From contig NZ_JACHBY010000001.1 in the NCBI RefSeq assembly GCF_014200495.1, forward strand, positions 186,001 to 250,000: a stretch of 64,000 nt of DNA, in the 5' to 3' direction. The translations under genes were made by a program, and so were the position numbers. The DNA is from Mucilaginibacter geliditolerans. Lineage in GTDB: Bacteria > Bacteroidota > Bacteroidia > Sphingobacteriales > Sphingobacteriaceae. A model generated the notes under the pieces. It worked only from the letters and a program-made list of their open reading frames with translations, had not been told where the DNA came from and did not search any database. Below, piece by piece: positions 1-9,454 of the stretch; position 1 is the first letter of the stretch, and the number at the start of each line of letters is the position of its first letter.

Positions 1-1023
1 GGTACACCTTATCATTACTATGTGCCTGTTAAAAGTAAAGCATCATTACAGGCAACAGTTATATATGCCGCGCATGCGGTGTTGGTTAATTATTTCCCTG
101 CTCAAAAGTCTGTGCTTGATTCAGCATTAGATAATAGCCTTAAAGCAATCACAGATGGCCCGGTTGGGAGCGCGCAATCAGTTGGCGAAGCATCGGCAGC
201 AGATATTATCGCATTGAGGGCAAATGATGGCTCAAGTCCGCTAACTACCTATGCCGGCCCTGCGAGCCCCGGCGTTGGACAATATAGACCTACACCGGGT
301 AAATTTGCACCGGGTATAGATGTGGAATGGGGAAATGTGAAACCATTTATTTTAAAAAGCTCAAAACAGTTCCTGCCTGAGGCGCCACCTGCTATCGGCA
401 GCGATGAGTATAAAAAAGCTTTGGCAGAAGTAGAAAATATTGGAGAAATTAAAAGTACAACACGTACCGAAGATCAGACACATATAGCTCAATTCTATAA
501 ACAGGATGCGGAGTTGACGGTTAATGAAGGTGCACGTTTATTGGCTATAAATAATGGCACGTCACTTGAAAAGAATGCTTTAATATTTGTTTTGGTTGAT
601 ATTGCTGAAGCTGACGCGAGGATAGAAGTTTGGGGCGGTAAATACGGTTACTTGTTCTGGAGACCGGTTACAGCTTTAAATGCCGATAGTACAGGCACGG
701 TAAAATCATACGCTAAATGGACTCCATTGATCAATACGCCGGCGCATCCAAGTTATCCAAGCGGGCACAGCGCTACCATTGCAGCCGGTTATGATGTACT
801 TAAAGCCTTTTATGGCGATAATAACAAACTGGAACTGCATACAACAACCCAGGGAGAACCGAGTCGTGTAGTGGAATCATTAAGTAAAGTAGAGTGGGAG
901 AATGGTTATAGCCGGATATATGGCGGTATTCATTATCCTTTTGAAAATACCGCTGCCCAAAACATTGGCCATAAAATAGCTGCTTATACATTAACTAATG
1001 GGCCTAAACTGTTGAAAGATTAG
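1..1023 (+). CDS. vanadium-dependent haloperoxidase / PAP2-family protein, 5' partial
   Basis: The reading frame is open to the left edge, so the gene begins outside the window; the GTG at 22 is an internal valine codon in an unbroken frame. The C-terminal half carries the PAP2/haloperoxidase signature in order: FWRP, then PSYPSGHSA, then SRIYGGIHYPFEN. In this superfamily the PSGH and SR-x5-H histidines bind vanadate or phosphate. The length and the extended segment before the motifs fit the vanadium haloperoxidase branch better than small membrane PAP2 phosphatases; no membrane segments are visible. Whether it oxidises halides or acts as a phosphatase cannot be told from sequence. Confidence 0.85.
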   Translation, partial: GTPYHYYVPVKSKASLQATVIYAAHAVLVNYFPAQKSVLDSALDNSLKAITDGPVGSAQSVGEASAADIIALRANDGSSPLTTYAGPASPGVGQYRPTPGKFAPGIDVEWGNVKPFILKSSKQFLPEAPPAIGSDEYKKALAEVENIGEIKSTTRTEDQTHIAQFYKQDAELTVNEGARLLAINNGTSLEKNALIFVLVDIAEADARIEVWGGKYGYLFWRPVTALNADSTGTVKSYAKWTPLINTPAHPSYPSGHSATIAAGYDVLKAFYGDNNKLELHTTTQGEPSRVVESLSKVEWENGYSRIYGGIHYPFENTAAQNIGHKIAAYTLTNGPKLLKD

Positions 1024-1152
1024 CACAAACGCGTTTCTTTTTCATCAATAAGTAATATTTAAGTTACGGTAGGTTTTTGCAACTGATATATTACATAACT
1101 ATTTGATTATTAATATGATTATATACTAATTTTATATAGTTATAAGCATGTT

Positions 1153-1716
1153 ATGAAAAAGATATGTATAGCATTATCAGTATTTATTTTTATGCTGATA
1201 AAAAGTGCGGATGCTCAGAAAAATGGTTATGTTATTGGTTTAAATAATGACACCGTTCATTGCTACGTAGAACTTAACCGCTGGTTAGCCCCGCAATATA
1301 AAAGTCCGTTGGATGAGAAGTTTCATAAAATAAAAACCAAATATTTAAACGGTTACCATATAGCAGGGGACAGGTATTATTATACAGTAAAATCAGTTGG
1401 CAAAAAACAGAAAAAGCAATTTGTGGCCTATATTGAGCGTGGAAAGATTGATTTTTACTATGCGAATGTTCCATATAGTAAAGAACGCTATATGGCCTAT
1501 AATGCTTACTGGTATGTAGCAAAAGGAGAGGACCCATTGCAGCTCATACTTATGCAGGAAGACTGGCTCTTTCCTAAAAAAGGCAGAAAGATCCTCTATG
1601 ACATGCTAAACGATAACCAGGCATTGGCATCAGAATTTAATAACGATAAGAAATTTGATTTTTATAGTGTCAGGTCATATATCCAACGCTATAACCTGGC
1701 TGCTGTGAAGCAATAA
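1153..1716 (+). CDS. secreted hypothetical protein
   Basis: A 187-residue protein with a clear signal peptide (MKKICIALSVFIFMLIKSADAQ, cleaved after about residue 21). The mature part opens with a GYVIGLNNDTVHCYVELN stretch, a pattern common at the start of small Bacteroidete exported proteins of unknown role, and is rich in Tyr and Lys. No catalytic motif is recognisable. It stands alone, with about 130 bp upstream and a palindromic repeat region downstream that it shares with the convergent GH92 gene. Function unknown. Confidence 0.7.
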   Translation: MKKICIALSVFIFMLIKSADAQKNGYVIGLNNDTVHCYVELNRWLAPQYKSPLDEKFHKIKTKYLNGYHIAGDRYYYTVKSVGKKQKKQFVAYIERGKIDFYYANVPYSKERYMAYNAYWYVAKGEDPLQLILMQEDWLFPKKGRKILYDMLNDNQALASEFNNDKKFDFYSVRSYIQRYNLAAVKQ

Positions 1717-1721
1717 AAAAG

Positions 1722-1786
1722 TAGAGACGCAATATTTTGTGTCTCTATACTTCATATTTGTGAATTAGACGCAAAATTTTGCGTCT
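1722..1786. repeat. two tandem palindromes between convergent genes
   Basis: Two related inverted repeats lie in the gap between the convergent genes ending at 1716 and 1798. The first (1722-1747) is a near-perfect palindrome reading TAGAGACGCA...TGTCTCTA. The second (1767-1786) is a perfect 20-bp palindrome, AGACGCAAAATTTTGCGTCT. Both share the core GAGACGCAA/TTGCGTCTC. They could serve as a bidirectional terminator, but having two copies of one core also fits a dispersed genomic repeat. Confidence 0.7.
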
Positions 1787-1797
1787 CAGCAATTGGG

Positions 1798-4700
1798 TTA
1801 TTCTACCGTTATTTCATCAACAAAAATATAGGACTGATTGCCTTTGGCTTCATGCCACTCCGGCAACGGGCCATATTGTTTGGCTACCACTTTGATGTAG
1901 CGTGCATTGGTGTTGAGGTCGGCTTTAAATTGCTGGATTTGTGCCTTAGATTCTTTTATATCAACCTTGTTATCAACTGTTGCCAGTAGTTTATAATTTT
2001 TACCATCATCTGATGACCAGTATTGAACATATTGCGGAAAAACAATCCATGAGCCAGTATCTTGTAATGTACCTAAGCTGATCTTATTAACAGGTTTTAC
2101 CTGTCCGAAATCAAGTATGGCAACCAAATCATTACCCTGGAAGCCCTGCCAGTTGCCGAGTTGCCAATTGTTTTTACCGTGCAGGCCGTTGATCAGCGTA
2201 TTATCACCCTGATCCTTATATTGATCCAAATATTTATTTACCAGTGTAAGTTTTATGTCATCCCTTATCTTAGTAAAAACAGCAGTGCTTACAAAACTTG
2301 ATTTACCATTTTTTATAGATACAGCTTTAACAGTTGTATTAGCGGAAATTTGAATGGGAGTAGTGTAACGTGCTGAGCTTGATGATGGTGGTGACCCATC
2401 AAGCGTATAATAAATTTGCGCGTCTTTATCTGTAGTTCCTATCTCAATATTAAATGGTTTTTTAAATGTTTTTGCAGGTGCTATTATATAAGGGTTAGAT
2501 ACGAGCAGGTTATCGGTAATTAATGAAGTTGGTTTTTCCAATCCTTCTTCAAACATCTTATTAGGTAGTTTGCCGGTAAATACCTCAAATTCGCCACCAT
2601 TAGTAACGGTGTTGTACTCTATAAAGCTCTTGTTATACACCTGCTTATTCAGGTTCATGCCCTGTAAATAAATATTTGAGCGGCTGATACCCTGCCCTGA
2701 ATTAATGATGGTGAATTTTTTACCATTTTCAAGATTAATAACCGTTTTATCAAACTGCGGCATACCTATCTGGAATTGCTGCTGACCTGGCATCGTATTA
2801 TAAATCCCCAATGAACTCATTACATACCAGGCCGACATTTGTCCGCAATCTTCATTGCCCGATAAACCATCCGGGTTCGGACTGTATTCTTCATTCAATA
2901 TTTTGTTGATATAATATTGTGTTTTATCGGGCGAGTCGGTAAAATTATACAAATAGGCCATGTGGTGACTTGGCTCATCGCCATGCGCGTACTGGCCAAT
3001 AAGACCGGTTACATCGGATACATCTTTACCTGTAAGTTTTGAACTTGTAGTAAACAACTCGTCCAGTTTTGCTTCAAACTTGTCCTTGCCACCCATACGC
3101 TCAATTAATCCCTGTACATCCTGCGGAACTAAGAAAGAATATTGCCATGAGTTGCCCTCAGTGTAATTATTATTAAGTTCAGTAGGATCAAAAGGAGTAT
3201 ACCAGCCACCATTTGTGCGGGCCTGCATAAATCCATTTTGATCGTTAAAATTGTTTTTCCAGTATTGGGCACGTTTAATAAACTCGTTATAATCCTGCTG
3301 TTTGCCCATCGATTTTGCCATTTGGGCTATACACCAGTCGTCAATTGCATACTCTAGTGTTTTTGATACTGATTCGGGCTCATCATCAGCTAATGTAACT
3401 CCATTATTACGGTAGCTATCTAAACCAAACTGGGTGCGGTTTACGGCTGATTTCATGGCTGTTAATGCTTCCTCGGTATCAAAGCCATTAATGCCCTTCA
3501 TATAGGCATCAACAATAACCGGAATGGAGTGATTGCCCACCATACAATAGGTTTCGCTTGAAGCTAAAGGCCATATAGGCAATAAGCCACCCTGTTCGTA
3601 CATCGCCAAAAATGATTTTACAAAGTCAAGTGTTCTTTTACGGTCTATAAGGTTAAACAATGGGTCTTCGGCACGATAAGTATCCCATAATGAAAATACA
3701 GTATAGTAATTAAAGCCTTGCGCAGTATGTATTTTGTTATCCATACCGCGATATTGGCCGTCAACATCGTTATAAATGTTGGGCGCTATCATGCAATGGT
3801 ATAAGGCTGTATAAAAAGTAACCTGTTTCTCTTTAATGTAATCAATTATTACAGCTTTGGGTTTATGCCTTTCAGCTGTACTTGCTGCAACAGGCTGCAT
3901 ACCCATTTGTGTTGACGCAGTAGGTGCGCCACCCTGAACATCTATTTTTGATAGCTCTGTATTCCATGCTATTTTGGCATCATGCTGAACTTTTTTAAAG
4001 TCGAAATCAGGAATCTCGGTATCGAGGTTCTTTAACGCACCTTCGGCACTTACATCTGATATACCCACCTTGGATATTACTTCGCCGGGGTTATCAAACT
4101 GGATATACATTTTGATGTTTTTGCCTTCTGCTTTACTTTTACCGGGTTGCAGCTGGTCATCAACCGCTATGCCATAAGTTTTAAATGGTTTTGAAAATTT
4201 AGCGTAGAAATATACATACTGGTTACTGGCCCATGATCTTGAACGACGGAGACCGCGAATTTCATGATCGTTGATTACTTCTATCCATGAGTCTAAAACT
4301 TCATCACGGTGTTGCAGATCAATAATAATATTGGCTTCATGAGTTGATGGATAAGTATAACGGTGAACGCCAACACGGGTTGTGGCAGTTAGCTCAACGC
4401 CAATATTATACTTATCTAAAAGCGTTTTATAATAACCCGGTGTGGCACTTTCATTCTTCTTTTTAAAGCCTGAAAGATAATCGGTATTCTTAAATTTAGG
4501 TTCGCCGGTTGTAGGCATGAATAGCACATCGCAATAATCAGGGATGCCTGTACCACTAAGGTGTGTATGCGAAAACCCGTAAACTACGGTATCTGCGTAA
4601 TAATACCCCGAACAACCGTCCCATGTCCCTAATCTAGTATCCGGACTCAATTGTACCATACCAAAGGGCCTTACAGCGCCCGGAAAAGTATGCCCGTGGC

Positions 4701-4821
4701 CACCTGTGCCAATAAAAGGATCAACTAATTGTGTATAGTCTCTCTTTTTTTGTGCCGATGATTGAAATATGATTGCGAAGAGTAAAGCGATTACCAACAG
4801 AAAACGGGGTATCAGTTTCAT
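1798..4821 (-). CDS. GH92 family exo-alpha-mannosidase
   Basis: A 1007-residue secreted protein (signal peptide ending SSAQ near residue 23). The GH92 signature GTGGHGHTFPGAVRPFGM lies near residues 38-55; further GH92 blocks are HGDEPSHHMAYLYN and GNEDCGQMSAWYVMS, which carry acidic residues used by this calcium-dependent inverting family. After the catalytic region come a chitobiase-C-like segment (about 785-850, IYYTLDGSPPSSSS) and a discoidin/F5-8C-like domain (about 870-1007), an accessory pair seen in Bacteroidete GH92s. Known members remove alpha-mannose from N-glycans or mannans, probably in the periplasm or at the cell surface. No SusC/D pair adjoins it, so it is an orphan glycosidase here. 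Confidence 0.93.
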   Translation of the reverse strand: MKLIPRFLLVIALLFAIIFQSSAQKKRDYTQLVDPFIGTGGHGHTFPGAVRPFGMVQLSPDTRLGTWDGCSGYYYADTVVYGFSHTHLSGTGIPDYCDVLFMPTTGEPKFKNTDYLSGFKKKNESATPGYYKTLLDKYNIGVELTATTRVGVHRYTYPSTHEANIIIDLQHRDEVLDSWIEVINDHEIRGLRRSRSWASNQYVYFYAKFSKPFKTYGIAVDDQLQPGKSKAEGKNIKMYIQFDNPGEVISKVGISDVSAEGALKNLDTEIPDFDFKKVQHDAKIAWNTELSKIDVQGGAPTASTQMGMQPVAASTAERHKPKAVIIDYIKEKQVTFYTALYHCMIAPNIYNDVDGQYRGMDNKIHTAQGFNYYTVFSLWDTYRAEDPLFNLIDRKRTLDFVKSFLAMYEQGGLLPIWPLASSETYCMVGNHSIPVIVDAYMKGINGFDTEEALTAMKSAVNRTQFGLDSYRNNGVTLADDEPESVSKTLEYAIDDWCIAQMAKSMGKQQDYNEFIKRAQYWKNNFNDQNGFMQARTNGGWYTPFDPTELNNNYTEGNSWQYSFLVPQDVQGLIERMGGKDKFEAKLDELFTTSSKLTGKDVSDVTGLIGQYAHGDEPSHHMAYLYNFTDSPDKTQYYINKILNEEYSPNPDGLSGNEDCGQMSAWYVMSSLGIYNTMPGQQQFQIGMPQFDKTVINLENGKKFTIINSGQGISRSNIYLQGMNLNKQVYNKSFIEYNTVTNGGEFEVFTGKLPNKMFEEGLEKPTSLITDNLLVSNPYIIAPAKTFKKPFNIEIGTTDKDAQIYYTLDGSPPSSSSARYTTPIQISANTTVKAVSIKNGKSSFVSTAVFTKIRDDIKLTLVNKYLDQYKDQGDNTLINGLHGKNNWQLGNWQGFQGNDLVAILDFGQVKPVNKISLGTLQDTGSWIVFPQYVQYWSSDDGKNYKLLATVDNKVDIKESKAQIQQFKADLNTNARYIKVVAKQYGPLPEWHEAKGNQSYIFVDEITVE

Positions 4822-4884
4822 GGGATTTTAATAAGTTAAATACCCTGCAAATTAAGAAGTTTATGTGGATTTTGCCCTATATAA

Positions 4885-4918
4885 CAATGACTTCTTAAAA
4901 TATTTTAAGAAGTCATTG
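4885..4918 (-). terminator. 34-nt perfect palindrome, probable terminator
   Basis: The arms CAATGACTTCTTAAAA and TTTTAAGAAGTCATTG (16 bp each) surround a TA centre, so the whole 34 nt is self-complementary. It lies 34 bp past the stop of the omega-amidase gene and 63 bp before the GH92 start, both on the minus strand. It could end the upstream transcript; the A/T-rich centre allows a small loop. Because it is fully symmetric, a dimeric regulator site for the GH92 gene is an alternative. Confidence 0.6.
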
Positions 4919-4952
4919 CTAAGGATTTAAAAAGTAAATACTTAAAGCAAAT

Positions 4953-5729
4953 TTATTCGATCTCAAATTTATCCGCGTCCTCTAAAAAAGGCATGGCACG
5001 GCGTATTTTTTCTATCTCATCACCTACAATTGAGAAGGTGTACATATCTTCTTCATCGCGTTTATAATAGATCACTTTTCCGTTCGGGTCAATACAATTG
5101 GAATCGCCTGAATGATAAACCTCATTACCATCGTGCCCAACACGGTTTACGGCAACTACATAAGCCTGGTTTTCAATAGCCCTTGCGGGGATGAGGGTTC
5201 GCCAGTGCAGAGCCCGGCGCTCGGGCCAGTTGGCAACAATAAGCAACAGGTCATATTCACCGCCAACATTACGCAGCCAAACCGGGAAACGCAGATCATA
5301 ACAAATAACGGGGCAAATTTTCCAGCCATTGAGTTCTACTATGATCCTTTTATCACCGGCGGTATAAGTTTCATGCTCCTTGCCTAAAGCAAACAGGTGG
5401 CGCTTATCATAATGCTCATGGCTGCCATCAGGGCGCATCCATATCAAGCGGTTGTAATATTTATTGTTCTCTTTAATAATCAAGCTGCCTGTTACTACGG
5501 CATCATATTTAACGGCTATTTTATACATCCACTGCATTGATTTGCCACCCATAGGCTCGGCTAATGCTGCTGCATTCATAGTAAAGCCTGTGGTAAACAT
5601 CTCCGGCAGAATGATCAATTCGGTTTTTTCACGTATTGAACCGAGGCGTAACTCAATGTTTTGTAGATTTTTATCTATGTTTTCCCAAAAAAGGTATCCC
5701 TGAAATATGCTAATTTTAAGATTATCCAT
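4953..5729 (-). CDS. nitrilase-superfamily omega-amidase
   Basis: A 258-residue cytosolic carbon-nitrogen hydrolase. The catalytic triad is visible: Glu43 in LPEMF, Lys109 in YDKRHLF and Cys143 in VICYDLRFP. It belongs to the YafV/Nit2-like branch, whose members hydrolyse the omega-amide of alpha-keto acids such as 2-oxoglutaramate. The gene just upstream (69 bp gap, same strand) encodes a KAT/YbdL-type aminotransferase, the classical partner: the transaminase uses glutamine as amino donor and this enzyme removes the ketoamide, making the transfer irreversible. Substrate assignment rests on family and neighbour. Confidence 0.9.
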   Translation of the reverse strand: MDNLKISIFQGYLFWENIDKNLQNIELRLGSIREKTELIILPEMFTTGFTMNAAALAEPMGGKSMQWMYKIAVKYDAVVTGSLIIKENNKYYNRLIWMRPDGSHEHYDKRHLFALGKEHETYTAGDKRIIVELNGWKICPVICYDLRFPVWLRNVGGEYDLLLIVANWPERRALHWRTLIPARAIENQAYVVAVNRVGHDGNEVYHSGDSNCIDPNGKVIYYKRDEEDMYTFSIVGDEIEKIRRAMPFLEDADKFEIE

Positions 5730-5798
5730 TCTTTAATTTTAGTAGATAGTTTTGCAAACTATGGTTTACTAATCGGTTAAGGAGTGATGAACTAATAG

Positions 5799-6944
5799 TT
5801 AAACACGCATCAATCTATCAACGGCATTATCCAACGTTTCTTGCCTTTTGGCAAAACAAAATCGTAAAATATGGTTATCGATGCCCTTATTGTAAAATGC
5901 TGATGTAGGTATTGAGGCTACTCCAAACTCCTTAGCCAGGCGTATGGCAAATTCGGCATCTTTCTCGTCAGTAATGTCGCTATAAGTAACTGACTGAAAG
6001 TATGATCCGTGACATGGCAATAGTTTAAAACGGGTTTGTTCAATACCGTTTCTGAAGTGATCCCTTTTCTGTTGAAAAACTTGAGGCAAGTCTAAATATA
6101 CATCCTCATTTTTAATGTATTCGGCAAGGGCATATTGCATCGGCGTATTAACACTGAATACGATAAACTGGTGTATTTTTCTAAATTCCTGCATTAGCCA
6201 GTCGGGAGCGAGGCAATAGCCAATTTTCCAGCCGGTAGCATGGCAAAGTTTACCAAACGAGGCTACAATTAAACTGCGTTTCTGAAGCTCGGGGTAACGG
6301 GCCATGCTGTGATGTGTTTCACCATCATATATCAGGTGCTCATAAACCTCATCGCTTAAGATCAAAATATCCTGGTCTTTAACAATCGCGCTTAACTTGT
6401 CAATATCCTCTTTATGCAGTATGGTAGCGGTTGGGTTATGCGGCGAGTTAAGGATGATCATTTTTGTGCGGTTGCTGATCAGCCTTTTAACCATATCCCA
6501 GGCAATGCGATAATTTGGTGGCTCTAGTTCCAGTGATTTTACAACGCCGCCCATTAATTTAATGGCAGGGGCATAGCAGTCATAAGCTGGTTCAAATATA
6601 ATAACCTCGTCATTTGGATGTATAACCGCGCTGATGGCTGTAAATATGGCTTGTGTACCCCCGGCTGTTATGGTTATTTCTGTTTCGGGATTATATTTAG
6701 CGCCATATAGTTTTTCTGTTTTATGGGCTATTTGTTCTCTTAGCTGCATAACACCAGCCATAGGCGCATATTGGTTATGGCCATTTTTCATAGCCTCATT
6801 AACCAAATGTACCAGGTGCGGCGAACAGTCATAATCAGGGAAACCCTGAGATAGATTAATAGCCCCAACATCGGCAGCTAATGCCGACATTACAGTAAAT
6901 ATAGTTGTCCCCGTTTGGGGAAGTTTAGAAGTAACAGGTCTCAT
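5799..6944 (-). CDS. PLP-dependent aminotransferase (methionine/glutamine transaminase K type)
   Basis: A 381-residue fold-type I class I/II aminotransferase. Visible landmarks are the N-terminal LSQGFPDYDC, the NSPHNP motif (Asn170), LSDEVYEHL (Asp198, Tyr201) and the PLP-binding Lys232 in SFGK. The FPD-rich start and overall layout match the YbdL/kynurenine aminotransferase group, which accepts methionine, phenylalanine and glutamine. It is probably co-transcribed with the following omega-amidase gene, which points to 4-methylthio-2-oxobutyrate recycling with glutamine as donor. The exact amino acid range cannot be read from sequence. Confidence 0.9.
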   Translation of the reverse strand: MRPVTSKLPQTGTTIFTVMSALAADVGAINLSQGFPDYDCSPHLVHLVNEAMKNGHNQYAPMAGVMQLREQIAHKTEKLYGAKYNPETEITITAGGTQAIFTAISAVIHPNDEVIIFEPAYDCYAPAIKLMGGVVKSLELEPPNYRIAWDMVKRLISNRTKMIILNSPHNPTATILHKEDIDKLSAIVKDQDILILSDEVYEHLIYDGETHHSMARYPELQKRSLIVASFGKLCHATGWKIGYCLAPDWLMQEFRKIHQFIVFSVNTPMQYALAEYIKNEDVYLDLPQVFQQKRDHFRNGIEQTRFKLLPCHGSYFQSVTYSDITDEKDAEFAIRLAKEFGVASIPTSAFYNKGIDNHILRFCFAKRQETLDNAVDRLMRV

Positions 6945-7007
6945 GTATGGGCCTAAAATAGCTAAAAATCGTAAATTAGCCGTTAAAAGAAGTTAAATAA
7001 TTCTACT

Positions 7008-7550
7008 ATGAGATTAATTTATTTACTGTTTTTGTTGTTGATAAGCGCTGATATACATGCACAAATATGTGGAACATCAAAAAATAATGCCGGTGAGATT
7101 TCGCGATATGCAATTGTTCAGTTCGGGAAAGACACGATAGTTATGGGCGCGCCTTTTAAGATTAAAGACAAACCGGGAATGAGTTTTGATTTTTCGACAA
7201 TAAAAAATAATACCAATTTTGTATTTGTTTTACGATTAAGTGATTCAACCCTTATTGCCGATTCAATAAAAGTAGACAGTTCCTATCTCTTATTTACTAT
7301 GAATAATAGTGATACCTTGAAAATAATGCCATTAAAAGCATCGCAGCCGCCTCATGGTTTAACCAAGAGCTCCCGAGCTACAATTATGTCTCTCAGATCT
7401 TATTTTAATCTTGAGCGATTAACCACCCTTGCCCGGTATAAATTAATTGATGTTAAATATTATCTTAATGAAGATACCTATATTAACCTGCCTGTAACCA
7501 CGCTTGAAGTGGATAAACTTAAAACAGCTGTGGGCTATTTGCTTAAATAG
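7008..7550 (+). CDS. secreted hypothetical protein
   Basis: A 180-residue protein with a signal peptide (MRLIYLLFLLLISADIHAQ). The mature part is rich in beta-prone segments (SRYAIVQFGKDTIVM, NFVFVLRLSDSTLI) and has a single Cys soon after the cleavage site. No known motif is recognisable. It lies between the divergent aminotransferase gene and the ABC importer, with a 66-bp gap to the latter; co-transcription is possible but unproven. Function unknown. Confidence 0.65.
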   Translation: MRLIYLLFLLLISADIHAQICGTSKNNAGEISRYAIVQFGKDTIVMGAPFKIKDKPGMSFDFSTIKNNTNFVFVLRLSDSTLIADSIKVDSSYLLFTMNNSDTLKIMPLKASQPPHGLTKSSRATIMSLRSYFNLERLTTLARYKLIDVKYYLNEDTYINLPVTTLEVDKLKTAVGYLLK

Positions 7551-7616
7551 TTCATTTAATTTTCACCTTTTAGTTTTCAGCTTTAACCTTTCAACCTGAT
7601 TAATTAACTTCGTAAG

Positions 7617-8585
7617 ATGAAGCTTTCGAAATACCTCTTTACTTTTTTCATATTATTTAGTCTTGCAGCTTGTAAACAAAAAACAAATACCGTACCTGTT
7701 GTTGGTTTTGTTGATGCTTTTGAAGACGCCACCATATCACAAGCACGTGATGGTTTTGTTGCCGCTTTAAAGGATAGTGGTTTTAGTGCCGATAAAGGCA
7801 ATATAAAAATAGAATACCGCAATGCTCAGGGAGATATCCCAACATTAACTCAAATAGTAAATTATTTTGTGTCGGAACCGGTAACATTGCTGGCTACCTG
7901 CACCACTTTATCATCAGTTACAGCAGTACAAAAAACCAAGACCATTCCCATTTTCGAAATGGTTTCACCTACACCTGAGCGCATGAATGTGCTTGATGCT
8001 AACGGGAAGGCACCGGCCAATTTATTTGGCGCGGTTGAGGATCTCCAATACATTGATACCTCATTCTCCATCATCCCTAAAGTATTAAAGCCAAAGAGCG
8101 GAAAACTGGTTATCGGCATGATCTATAATCAATCTGAGCTGCAATCGGCTGATGCGATGCAATACATTAAGGCTTTGGCCGCTAAATTTAATATCACCCT
8201 GATCGCCTTACCGTTAAATTCATCGGCGGATGCCCAACTGGTAACACAATCATTATTAAATAAAAACATCGATGCTTTTTTTGCTAACCCGGATAATACC
8301 GTTTTTGAAGCATTTGAAACTATAAAGAAAAATTGCGATCAGCACAATGTGCCTATTTTTACCAGTGAGGCAGGTTTAGTTAAACGTGGTGCAGTAGCCG
8401 CTTTTGGTGCCGATATTTACCAATGGGGATACCAGGCCGGTGAACAGGCGGCACAATACCTGAAAACACATAAAACCGACGGACTGAAACCAGAAATGGT
8501 GAAGATCAGGAAGCGTGTATATAATCCAGAGGCTGCTAAAAAATATAATATCATCATCCCATCAAATTTCGAAGCTGTTAAATAA
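7617..8585 (+). CDS. ABC transporter substrate-binding lipoprotein (TrpX-like family)
   Basis: A 322-residue solute-binding protein with a lipoprotein signal ending LAACKQ (Cys about residue 19). The fold is the periplasmic-binding-protein type PF04392: repeated features include VVGFVDAFEDATISQARDGF at the start and a hinge-like FFANPDNTVFEAFE region. Family members bind tryptophan, tyrosine or other small ligands in Firmicutes; the ligand here is unknown. Its stop codon overlaps the start of the permease gene by one base (TAATG), so the two are translationally coupled. Confidence 0.88.
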   Translation: MKLSKYLFTFFILFSLAACKQKTNTVPVVGFVDAFEDATISQARDGFVAALKDSGFSADKGNIKIEYRNAQGDIPTLTQIVNYFVSEPVTLLATCTTLSSVTAVQKTKTIPIFEMVSPTPERMNVLDANGKAPANLFGAVEDLQYIDTSFSIIPKVLKPKSGKLVIGMIYNQSELQSADAMQYIKALAAKFNITLIALPLNSSADAQLVTQSLLNKNIDAFFANPDNTVFEAFETIKKNCDQHNVPIFTSEAGLVKRGAVAAFGADIYQWGYQAGEQAAQYLKTHKTDGLKPEMVKIRKRVYNPEAAKKYNIIIPSNFEAVK

Positions 8586-9454
8586 TGGATTTTTACCTGA
8601 CCGCTTTATTACAGGGGCTTTGCTTTTCGGGGATAGCATTGGGTATTTATATCTCCATGAAGATATTTAACATACCTGATATTACCACTGATGGCAGTTA
8701 TACACTTGGCGGCGTGGTAACGGCTATTTTTTTAACCCATCATCAACCGGGCTATATTATTTTGCCTGCGGTTATTATTTCGGGGGCTGTTGCAGGGGCA
8801 TTAACAGGTATTATCCATACTAAATTAAAAATCAACGCCTTGCTGGCCGGTATTTTGGTAATGACTTCACTGAGGTCAGTAAACCTTATTTTAATGGGAC
8901 GCCCTAACTTGCCGTTAAATGGTATTTCATCTTTGTTCGATATTATAAATGTTTTTAGTAACCCCAATCAAAATACATTCTGTATCATAATTGTATTCGT
9001 TATTATAATAACCCTTTTAATAGGCTATTTGCTTAAAACTGATTTTGGGATAGCAATGAGGGCAACGGGAAATAGTGAGTCAATGATCAGGTCATTGGGT
9101 GTTAATACAGACAGAATGAAAATTATCGGCTTAGCACTTGCTAATGCTTTAACGGCTACAAGCGGCTATTTGATTACACAGTTTCAGGGCTTTGCTGATA
9201 TAAATATGGGGATAGGAATAGTGATTGTTGGTCTTGGTTCAGTAATCATAGCTGAAACAATCATCAACTGGATGAAGATAACATCTGTATGGCTTAGTTT
9301 GATTTTGATGTTAACGGGGGCAATAATCTTCCAGTTCGTATTGGCTGTAACGCTTGATATTGGAGTGAACCCTAATCTTTTAATGCTTGTAACAGCTGTA
9401 TTTGTGCTATTGATTGTCAGCCTGCCGCGTTTATCCTTTAAAAAGTCGTTATGA
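8585..9454 (+). CDS. ABC transporter permease (BPD_transp_2 type)
   Basis: A 289-residue integral membrane protein with about eight hydrophobic segments. The N-terminal FSGIALGIYISMKIFN and DITTDGSYTLGG motif is typical of permeases partnering TrpX-like binding proteins, related to branched-chain amino acid/sugar permeases. The conserved loop MRATGNSESMIRSLGVN (about residues 158-174) probably contacts the ATPase. Its start overlaps the binding-protein stop, and its stop overlaps the ATPase start (ATGA), so all three subunits come from one message. Confidence 0.9.
   Translation: MDFYLTALLQGLCFSGIALGIYISMKIFNIPDITTDGSYTLGGVVTAIFLTHHQPGYIILPAVIISGAVAGALTGIIHTKLKINALLAGILVMTSLRSVNLILMGRPNLPLNGISSLFDIINVFSNPNQNTFCIIIVFVIIITLLIGYLLKTDFGIAMRATGNSESMIRSLGVNTDRMKIIGLALANALTATSGYLITQFQGFADINMGIGIVIVGLGSVIIAETIINWMKITSVWLSLILMLTGAIIFQFVLAVTLDIGVNPNLLMLVTAVFVLLIVSLPRLSFKKSL

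Noticed and set aside
1798..4821. GH92 gene as a member of the boxed regulon
   Set aside because: No GTAGTR-N5-GTAGKG box with the 30-bp spacing is found upstream of its start; only an unrelated 34-nt palindrome is present.
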